From NCBI GenBank assembly GCA_030589175.1, contig JAUUWJ010000055.1, positions 1 through 5,802 on the forward strand: a DNA stretch of 5,802 bases, written 5' to 3'. Below, piece by piece: positions 1-5,086 of this stretch. Position 1 is the first letter of the stretch. Each line of letters opens with the position of its first letter. This DNA comes from Actinomycetes bacterium. GTDB lineage: Bacteria; Actinomycetota; Aquicultoria; SURF-47; JAUUWJ01. Under the pieces are notes generated by a model. The model worked only from the letters and a program-made list of their open reading frames with translations, made no database searches and was not told the DNA's origin. Made by a program: the position numbers and the translations under genes.

Positions 1-99
1 GCAACTCAAAGCGCTTAGTCGGCGATTGAAAGTCTTAAAGATATTATAAGTGAGAATCTCGAAAGATTAGCCAGGTTTGTTGTTCAAAGGAGCAGCTAG
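1..99 (+). CDS. C-terminal end of an IspA-like polyprenyl synthase (partial, with an in-frame TAG)
   Basis: Frame 1 from position 19 reads SAIESLKDIISENLERLARF, then VVQRSS, and stops at TAG 97-99. This resembles the usual end of farnesyl/geranylgeranyl diphosphate synthases: a helix, then L-x-x-L-A-x-[FY]-[IV]-[IV]-x-R and a stop. These enzymes condense isopentenyl diphosphate with allylic diphosphates. An ispA gene directly before dxs is a common arrangement (as in Bacillus yqiD-dxs), and the TAG overlaps the dxs GTG by one base (TAGTG). The stretch has no ATG, GTG or TTG in frame, so it is not a small independent gene. Frame 1 is broken by TAG at 16-18. Either the gene carries a nonsense or frameshift change there, or the window start has a sequence error. 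The catalytic DDxxD regions lie outside the window, so the assignment rests on the C-terminus and context only. Confidence 0.5.
86..92 (+). promoter_or_regulatory. Shine-Dalgarno site of dxs
   Basis: AAAGGAG lies six bases before the GTG at 99. It fixes that GTG as the dxs start. It lies inside the last codons of the upstream ispA-like frame, so translation of the two genes is probably coupled. Confidence 0.8.
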
Positions 100-2006
100 T
101 GAAAAAAGTTCTAGATAAAGTTAATTACCCCCGGGACTTAAAGAAACTAAACAATGAAGAGCTTAAACAACTTGCTCAAGAAATTAGAGAAGTCGTTATT
201 CAAACCGTAGCTAAAAACGGCGGTCATTTGGCTCCTAACTTGGGTGTTGTAGAGTTGACAATAGGTCTACACTTGGCCCTAAACTGTCCGCAGGACAAGA
301 TAATCTTTGATGTCGGCCATCAATGCTATATACATAAAATACTTACCGGCCGAAAAGATATTTTTTCCACTCTGCGGCAATACGGCGGACTAAGCGGTTT
401 TCCAAAAAAAGAAGAGAGCAGATACGATTGTTTTGATACAGGACATGCTTCCAATTCTATCAGTGCTGCTTTGGGAATGGTTAAAGCGCGTGATATACAA
501 GATGGGGATGAGATTGTAGTAGCGGTTATCGGGGATGGCTCTTTGACGGGGGGAATGGCTTATGAAGCCCTAAATCAAGCCGGTCATTTAAAAAGCCGTT
601 TATTAGTGGTTTTAAACGACAACGATATGTCAATTGCTAAAAATGTAGGAGCAATGTCATCCTATTTAAATCGCATTAGGCTTGACCCTAAATATAATCG
701 TATAAAAGATGAAATTGAAGAACGCATCAAGCATATTCCCGCTGTCGGTCAGTTTATGTATAACGCTACCGAATATATAAAGGATCAGTTTAAAACAGCT
801 TTGATTCCCAGAAATATCTTTGAAGAATTGGGTTTTAAATATATAGGTCCAATTGACGGACATAACATACAGGAAGTAAAAGAGAGTATTAACATGGGAA
901 AACAAGCCGACGAGCCGATACTTATTCATGCATATACCAAGAAAGGCTTTGGTTATAAGCCGGCAGTGGAAATGGCCGATAAGTTTCACGGAACATCTCC
1001 CTTCATAATTAATACCGGTAAAGTGAAAAAGAAAAGCAAGCCGACATACACAAATGTGTTCGGCGACACGATTGTTAAACTGGCAATAAAAAATCCTAAG
1101 ATTGTTGCTATTACGGCTGCTATGGTAGATGGCACAGGGCTTAGCCGTTTTGCAGGTGAGTTTCCCGAACGTTTCTTCGATGTAGGAATAGCCGAGCAGC
1201 ACGCCGTAACTTTTGCAGCTGGCCTGGCTTCTCGTGGGCTACTTCCGGTCGTAGCTATTTATTCTACTTTTCTGCAAAGGGCATATGACCAAATAATTCA
1301 AGATATATGCTTGCAAGATTTAAAGGTAATTTTTGCAGTTGATAGGGCAGGGATAGTAGGTGAAGATGGGCCGACGCATCACGGAGCTTTTGACTTGTCA
1401 TATCTAAGAGCTATTCCTAATCTAACTATTATGGCGCCAAAAGATGAAAATGAACTGCAGCAAATGCTTTACACCGCGACTCTAAATAAGGGCCCGGTGG
1501 CTATTCGTTATCCCAGAGGCGCAGTACGAGGTGTCAAAATGGATTCAAAACTAAAGAAGCTGGAAATCGGCCAAGCGGAAATTATAAGCCAGGGCGAGGA
1601 TATCGCACTTATCGCAGTAGGACGTATGGTCTCTATTGCCGAGAAAGTAGCAAAATTTCTAAGAGAGGGCGGATATAATGCTACTGTAGTAAACGGCCGC
1701 TTCATTAAACCGATTGATGAAAAGACTATAAGAGATGTTTCATTGACTCATAAATTGCTGGTCACGATGGAGGAAAACACCGGCAAAGGAGGTTTTGCTT
1801 CGGCCGTGCTTGAATCAATAGCGGATCAGGGCATCATGATTAAGACGCTGCATTTTAGTTTGCCCGATGATTTTCTTCCCGCAGGCGACATTGGCTCAAT
1901 TTTTAAATATGCAAAGATTGATTCAAAAAGTATCGCAAACTCAATTGTGGATTATTTTAGCAATAAATCACAAAGTCAAACCAAGTGGCAATTAATTAAT
2001 AATTAA
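99..2006 (+). CDS. dxs: 1-deoxy-D-xylulose-5-phosphate synthase
   Basis: This cytosolic, thiamin-diphosphate-dependent enzyme condenses pyruvate with glyceraldehyde 3-phosphate to 1-deoxy-D-xylulose 5-phosphate. That is the first step of the MEP isoprenoid pathway and also feeds thiamin and pyridoxal synthesis. The 635 residues match the family length (about 620-640). Visible landmarks in order: GGHLAPNLG (41-49) with the conserved His43; VGHQCYIHKILTGR (72-85); GHASNSISAALG (115-126); the cofactor/Mg motif GDGSLTGG (145-152) ending in NDN (173-175); LGFKYIGPIDGHN (244-256); the transketolase-like pyrimidine domain with IAEQHAVTFAAG (364-375), whose Glu366 is the catalytic cofactor-activating residue; DRAGIVGEDGPTHHG (415-429); and a C-terminal transketolase domain from about 500. 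The GTG start is chosen because of the AAAGGAG at 86-92 and the one-base overlap with the upstream stop. It ends TAA, 66 bp before tlyA. Nothing in it looks broken. Confidence 0.98.
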   Translation: MKKVLDKVNYPRDLKKLNNEELKQLAQEIREVVIQTVAKNGGHLAPNLGVVELTIGLHLALNCPQDKIIFDVGHQCYIHKILTGRKDIFSTLRQYGGLSGFPKKEESRYDCFDTGHASNSISAALGMVKARDIQDGDEIVVAVIGDGSLTGGMAYEALNQAGHLKSRLLVVLNDNDMSIAKNVGAMSSYLNRIRLDPKYNRIKDEIEERIKHIPAVGQFMYNATEYIKDQFKTALIPRNIFEELGFKYIGPIDGHNIQEVKESINMGKQADEPILIHAYTKKGFGYKPAVEMADKFHGTSPFIINTGKVKKKSKPTYTNVFGDTIVKLAIKNPKIVAITAAMVDGTGLSRFAGEFPERFFDVGIAEQHAVTFAAGLASRGLLPVVAIYSTFLQRAYDQIIQDICLQDLKVIFAVDRAGIVGEDGPTHHGAFDLSYLRAIPNLTIMAPKDENELQQMLYTATLNKGPVAIRYPRGAVRGVKMDSKLKKLEIGQAEIISQGEDIALIAVGRMVSIAEKVAKFLREGGYNATVVNGRFIKPIDEKTIRDVSLTHKLLVTMEENTGKGGFASAVLESIADQGIMIKTLHFSLPDDFLPAGDIGSIFKYAKIDSKSIANSIVDYFSNKSQSQTKWQLINN

Positions 2007-2072
2007 CGTAAGAAAGCTTAAGTATTTAACTATGCATCAACTCACTCGTTAACTCTTAGCTTCACTAAACAT
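2007..2072 (+). other. Short intergenic gap between dxs and tlyA
   Basis: This is 66 AT-rich bases with no hairpin followed by a T-run, so there is no intrinsic terminator. There is no purine-rich SD in front of the tlyA ATG; the ten bases before it are CACTAAACAT. A weak TAnnnT element (TAGCTT, 2057-2062) sits where a promoter for a very short-leader or leaderless tlyA transcript could be, but no convincing -35 accompanies it. Read-through from dxs is the simpler view. Confidence 0.35.
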
Positions 2073-2864
2073 ATGCAAAGAATTGATAAGTATTTAGTAG
2101 AAAAAGGTTTTTTTGAGAGCAGGTCAAGTGCGCAGAGGTCGATTATGGCCGGCCTTGTAAGTATTTCCGGTCAAGTAGTAAATAAGGCATCGGAAGTTGT
2201 TCCGGAAGGCGCAAAGGTAGAAGTTAAAGAAAAGAAGCACTTTGTTTCACGAGGCGGTTACAAATTAGAAAAAGCTCTAGATGAATTCAAAGTAGACGTA
2301 AAGGGCAAGATTGCGCTTGATGCAGGTACGGCAACGGGCGGTTTTGCTCAAGTATTGCTTGAGAGAGGTGCAAAAAAAATTATAGCTGTAGATGTGGGAT
2401 ATGGCCAGTTCCATTACAAGTTGAGGCAAGATAGCCGGATTGAGCTTCACGAACGAACAAATATTCGTTATTTAGATGTAAAGAAAATTGAGCCTGTTGA
2501 TTTGACGGTTCTTGATTTATCTTTCATTTCAGTAACTAAAGTTATAGATAATGTTTTAGCCATGATGAAGAAGGACGCCGAATTGATTATACTAATAAAG
2601 CCTCAGTTTGAAGCTGAGCGAAGGCAAGTGAAAAAGGGAGTTATAAGAAGTGCTTCTGTTCACGAACAAGTCATTAATAACGTAGCGAACGATTTGTCCA
2701 AACATGGCTTGGTTTTATACGGACTAACTTTTTCGCCCATTAAGGGCCCAAAAGGAAATATCGAATTTCTAGCTTATTTGAAGCGAAAGGGGAGAGGTTT
2801 AACTGCGGGAGAAAAGCAAAAACTAATAAGTAATACGGTAGAAAAAGCTTATTCAGTACTGTAA
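2073..2864 (+). CDS. tlyA: TlyA family rRNA (cytidine-2'-O)-methyltransferase
   Basis: The family uses S-adenosylmethionine to 2'-O-methylate cytidines of ribosomal RNA (C1920 of 23S, and in the long subtype also C1409 of 16S). In mycobacteria this modification is needed for capreomycin/viomycin sensitivity. Residues 1-60 form an S4 RNA-binding domain (RIDKYLVEKGFFESRSSAQR, then IMAGLV). The linker KHFVSRGGYKLEKAL (55-69) follows, then an FtsJ/RrmJ-type Rossmann methyltransferase. The SAM loop is DAGTATGGF (83-91). The K-D-K-E catalytic set can be placed at Lys64, Asp148 (VLDLSF), Lys176 (IKPQFE) and Glu231 (GNIEFL). The 263 residues are close to the 268 I recall for the Mycobacterium tuberculosis protein, but I cannot assign the subtype with confidence. 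The ATG at 2073 matches the usual family N-terminus although no SD precedes it. The old name 'hemolysin A' for this family is probably misleading. Confidence 0.95.
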   Translation: MQRIDKYLVEKGFFESRSSAQRSIMAGLVSISGQVVNKASEVVPEGAKVEVKEKKHFVSRGGYKLEKALDEFKVDVKGKIALDAGTATGGFAQVLLERGAKKIIAVDVGYGQFHYKLRQDSRIELHERTNIRYLDVKKIEPVDLTVLDLSFISVTKVIDNVLAMMKKDAELIILIKPQFEAERRQVKKGVIRSASVHEQVINNVANDLSKHGLVLYGLTFSPIKGPKGNIEFLAYLKRKGRGLTAGEKQKLISNTVEKAYSVL

Positions 2865-2869
2865 AACAC

Positions 2870-2934
2870 GTTGTTCGAACTCCTGCCCGCCAGTGCCTTT
2901 AGACAATTGGCTCAGGCAGGCGGGTGGTTGTTCG
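2870..2934. repeat. GC-rich imperfect palindrome flanked by 8-bp direct repeats
   Basis: GTTGTTCG occurs at 2870-2877 and again at 2927-2934. Between them is a 49-bp core with nested inverted repeats: CCTGCC (2882-2887) with GGCAGG (2915-2920), and GCCAGT (2889-2894) with ATTGGC (2906-2911, one G-U pair), around an 11-base loop. CCCGCC (2886-2891) with GGCGGG (2919-2924) is an alternative outer pairing. About 62% of bases 2881-2925 are G or C, against strongly AT-rich flanks. There is no T-run after the stem on the + strand, so it is not a standard intrinsic terminator. It could be a REP-like or miniature inverted-repeat element, or an RNA structure in the tlyA-nadK transcript. Confidence 0.55.
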
Positions 2935-2944
2935 TTGTTGGAGT

Positions 2945-3043
2945 CAATAAAACGTTTCTTCTAATTATTAAAAAGGCAAGAATAGTTAAATAATATCGAA
3001 TAACGGTCTTTTTATATTCTTAATCGCATGTTAAAGTATCTTT
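2945..3043 (+). promoter_or_regulatory. AT-rich leader region before nadK, possible promoter
   Basis: About 100 very AT-rich bases separate the palindrome from the nadK start. TATATT at 3013-3018 could be a -10 element giving a roughly 20-base leader, but no good -35 hexamer lies 16-18 bases upstream. No strong SD precedes the ATG at 3044. A tiny out-of-frame ORF (3028-3054, MLKYLYDL) overlaps the nadK start and is probably chance. This gap is the most likely place for a separate promoter for nadK-steA. Confidence 0.25.
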
Positions 3044-3901
3044 ATGATTTATAAGACAATTGCTCTTATCACTAATATAAATAAAGAAAAAGCTGTTAAA
3101 AAGACTTCCGAGTTGATTAAATGGCTGGAAAAACGAAATATAAAAGTTAAGCTAGCCCAAGAAGATGTTCCTGAGCTCAAGTGTGACAACCTCGCTTGCG
3201 AGAGAACCGATCTTTTAACCGATACGGATTTAATAATAACGCTGGGCGGTGATGGTACGGTCCTGAGAGCTGTACGCTTACTGAACGGTAAAAGAATAAA
3301 AATTCTGGCAGTTGATTTTGGGAAATTCGGATTTTTACAAGAAGTAGCCGAGAAGGATTTATATAACGATCTAGAAAATGTTCTGGAGGGTAAACACCAT
3401 ATTGAGGAGAGAAGCTTACTTGAGCTTAACTTAAATGACAAAAAACATTTAGCATTAAACGATTTTGTCATAAGCCACGACGGTTTTCGCATTATGCATT
3501 TGAAAACTTATATAAATGGAACTTTTTTCTATGAATATGCCGCTGATGGGCTGGCTATTGCCAACCCGACAGGGGCTAGTGCTTACTCGCTATCAGCCGG
3601 AGGTCCTTTTGTTAACCCAAGGGCAAAAGTAAATATTTTGACGCCAATAAACCCTCATTCCCTTATGAGTAGAAGCATAGTTTTAGATTCAGAAGACGTG
3701 TTGGATTTAAAAGTAGCCAGCATAAACGGAAATTTCATAATAACAGGTGATGGAATTGATATTCATCACGGGGAACCGGTCGATATTCAAATAAAAGGCT
3801 CGGAAGAAAAAGTTTTACTGGTAAAGCTAAGACCATATGATTATTTTGGTTTCCTGCGAAAGAAATTAGGCATTTTGTGTGGTGTAAACGGTGCTGATTG
3901 A
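3044..3901 (+). CDS. nadK: NAD kinase (ATP-NAD 2'-phosphotransferase)
   Basis: The enzyme phosphorylates the 2'-hydroxyl of NAD to make NADP, the sole de novo source of NADP(H), in the cytosol. The 285 residues are normal for bacterial NadK (about 260-310). Landmarks: an N-terminal alpha/beta domain opening with IALITN (6-11); the signature GGDGT (68-72) with the catalytic Asp70, inside DLIITLGGDGTVLRA; AVDFGKFGFL (89-98), the family's G-x-N-x-G-x-x-G-F-L segment with Asp91 where Asn is common; the N-[E/D] motif as Asn139-Asp140 (ALNDFVIS); and the glycine-rich NPTGASAYSLSAGG (174-187), matching the usual T-P-T-G-S-T-A-Y-x-L-S-A-G-G with small substitutions. The C-terminal beta domain includes ITGDGIDI (233-240). 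The ATG at 3044 gives the expected N-terminus despite lacking an SD. The 3' end overlaps steA by 11 bp. In many actinomycetes recN lies between these two genes; here it does not. Confidence 0.96.
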   Translation: MIYKTIALITNINKEKAVKKTSELIKWLEKRNIKVKLAQEDVPELKCDNLACERTDLLTDTDLIITLGGDGTVLRAVRLLNGKRIKILAVDFGKFGFLQEVAEKDLYNDLENVLEGKHHIEERSLLELNLNDKKHLALNDFVISHDGFRIMHLKTYINGTFFYEYAADGLAIANPTGASAYSLSAGGPFVNPRAKVNILTPINPHSLMSRSIVLDSEDVLDLKVASINGNFIITGDGIDIHHGEPVDIQIKGSEEKVLLVKLRPYDYFGFLRKKLGILCGVNGAD

Positions 3902-5012
3902 TGGCCGGGCAAAACTTGATCGAAGAACTAAGAACCTCGTAAAGCGCTTAAGACAAGACGATATTGCCATAATTGATCATGAAGATGTCGACAGAGTAAC
4001 GGCAGAAGCGCTACTTGCTACCGGTGTAAAAGTTGTATTAAATAAAGCTCGCTTTTCAAGCGGGCGCTATCCTAACACAGGCCCTCTTTTACTTATCAAA
4101 GCAGGCCTTCTTCTCATAGATGATATAGGTCCTAAAATATTTAACTCAGTATCAGAAGGCGATCGCCTAATGGTAAAAGAGGATGCTGTTTTCAAAGACG
4201 GCGAAAAGATTGCTAATGGCGATATTCTAAGCCAAAAAAAAGTTGAAAGCATTTTGGCGGAAGCAAAAAATAATGTTAGTAAAGAAATCGATAAGTTTGC
4301 TGTAAATACGCTGTCTTATGTACAGAAAGAAAAAGGATTTGTAACTTCTGTTCAGAATCTGCCCGACCTCGACTTTGATTTGACCGATCGCCATTGTTTG
4401 ATTGTAGTGCGCGGATACGATTATAAAGACGATCTAAAGATGTTAAGGCCTTATATAAGAGATGTTAGACCTATATTAATCGGTGTTGACGGCGGAGCGG
4501 ACGCAATACTTGCGGAAGGATTAAAGCCCGACATAATTATTGGAGATATGGATAGCGCTTCCGACAAGGCTTTAAGGGCCGGAAGACAACTCATCGTGCA
4601 TGCTTACAAAAACGGACAAGCACCGGGTATTGAAAGAATCAAAAAACTTGATCTTAATGCGGATGTCTTGAAAGCGGCCGGAACAAGTGAAGATATTGCG
4701 ATGTTGTTGGCCTATGAGAAAGGAGCCGAACTACTAGTTCTCGTAGGCTCGCACGCCAATCTTGTCGAGTTTCTGGATAAGGGAAGAGAAGGAATGGCCT
4801 CTACTTTTCTAATGCGTTTGAAAGTCGGTGACAGGCTTGTTGATGCAAAGGGAGTTAGCAAGTTATATCAAGCAAAAGCCAAGTTCAGCTACTTGATTAT
4901 ATTACTTGCAGCTGCTATGGTGGCAGTGCTGGCGATAATTTTCACATCACCTAATGTTAGAAATATACTAAACCTGATTTTTTCAAGAATTCAATTAACA
5001 TTAGGGTTTTGA
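3891..5012 (+). CDS. steA: SteA-like membrane-anchored protein with thiamin-pyrophosphokinase-like core
   Basis: This protein resembles actinobacterial SteA (Mycobacterium Rv1697 family), which with SteB controls cell separation at the septum in corynebacteria. The N-terminal region (1-150) has the family signature ARFSSGRYPNTGP (53-65), then LLLIDDIGPKIF (73-84). The central part (168-300) resembles the catalytic fold of thiamin pyrophosphokinase: VDGGADAILAEGLKPDIIIG (199-218), then DMDS (219-222), and TSEDIAMLLA (265-274). A single hydrophobic helix (about 333-352) is followed by a short tail, consistent with a C-terminal membrane anchor and a cytoplasmic body. There are 373 residues, close to the family length. 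The GTG at 3891 is used: an in-frame TAA lies at 3885-3887, and the next in-frame ATG is codon 94, which would delete conserved sequence. No clear SD precedes it, so translation is probably coupled to nadK by the 11-bp overlap. Whether it binds a nucleotide or thiamin-like ligand is unknown. Confidence 0.88.
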   Translation: MLIDGRAKLDRRTKNLVKRLRQDDIAIIDHEDVDRVTAEALLATGVKVVLNKARFSSGRYPNTGPLLLIKAGLLLIDDIGPKIFNSVSEGDRLMVKEDAVFKDGEKIANGDILSQKKVESILAEAKNNVSKEIDKFAVNTLSYVQKEKGFVTSVQNLPDLDFDLTDRHCLIVVRGYDYKDDLKMLRPYIRDVRPILIGVDGGADAILAEGLKPDIIIGDMDSASDKALRAGRQLIVHAYKNGQAPGIERIKKLDLNADVLKAAGTSEDIAMLLAYEKGAELLVLVGSHANLVEFLDKGREGMASTFLMRLKVGDRLVDAKGVSKLYQAKAKFSYLIILLAAAMVAVLAIIFTSPNVRNILNLIFSRIQLTLGF

Positions 5013-5023
5013 AAATTTAAAAG

Positions 5024-5053
5024 CTTGGGGTTGTGTTTTTACTAACAACCAAG
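5024..5053. repeat. Hairpin in the steA-steB gap
   Basis: CTTGG (5024-5028) plus TTGT (5031-5034) can pair with ACAA (5045-5048) plus CCAAG (5049-5053). This makes a nine-pair stem with a GG bulge and a ten-base loop. On the + strand no T-run follows, so it should not stop steA transcripts. Read on the - strand it is followed by CTTTTAAATTTTC, so it could act as a weak terminator for antisense transcription. Its right arm lies in the 7-bp repeat tract, so the pairing may be incidental. Confidence 0.35.
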
Positions 5054-5075
5054 AACTAACGACTAATAACTAAGA
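5041..5075. repeat. Five-unit 7-bp tandem repeat, consensus ACTAANA
   Basis: The units start at 5041, 5048, 5055, 5062 and 5069: ACTAACA, ACCAAGA, ACTAACG, ACTAATA, ACTAAGA. The first five bases are ACTAA in four units and ACCAA in one, in exact 7-bp register. The tract fills the gap right up to the steB SD, which starts at its last base. It contains no coding frame. A related 7-bp pattern in the other orientation (GTTGTTC, GTTGTTG) occurs at 2927-2940. Confidence 0.7.
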
Positions 5076-5080
5076 CGGAG
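5075..5080 (+). promoter_or_regulatory. Shine-Dalgarno site of steB
   Basis: ACGGAG lies six bases before the ATG at 5087. It supports that start, which also gives the conserved family N-terminus. Confidence 0.7.
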
Positions 5081-5086
5081 TCTTTT

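Noticed and set aside
666..1202. 178-codon open frame on the - strand inside dxs
   Set aside because: It lies wholly antisense to strongly conserved dxs sequence, has no recognisable domain and a Cys/Phe/Tyr-rich composition typical of a shadow frame.
1785..1808. Strong internal SD-like AAAGGAGG followed by an in-frame GTG in dxs
   Set aside because: The bases encode the conserved G-K-G-G segment of the Dxs C-terminal domain, and the spacing to the GTG (13 bases) is long; no separate product is likely.
2876..2944. Intrinsic terminator after tlyA
   Set aside because: A stem exists, but it is followed by a GTT-rich and not a T-run sequence, and the arms pair imperfectly; it was kept as a repeat instead.
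3028..3054. Eight-codon ORF (MLKYLYDL) overlapping the nadK start as a possible leader peptide
   Set aside because: It has no SD, no repeated regulatory codons and no attenuator-like stem after it; its length is expected by chance in AT-rich DNA.
3049..3492. 147-codon open frame on the - strand inside nadK
   Set aside because: It is antisense to the NadK motif region including GGDGT; its Ser/Phe/Lys-rich translation is a by-product of the coding strand's codon use.
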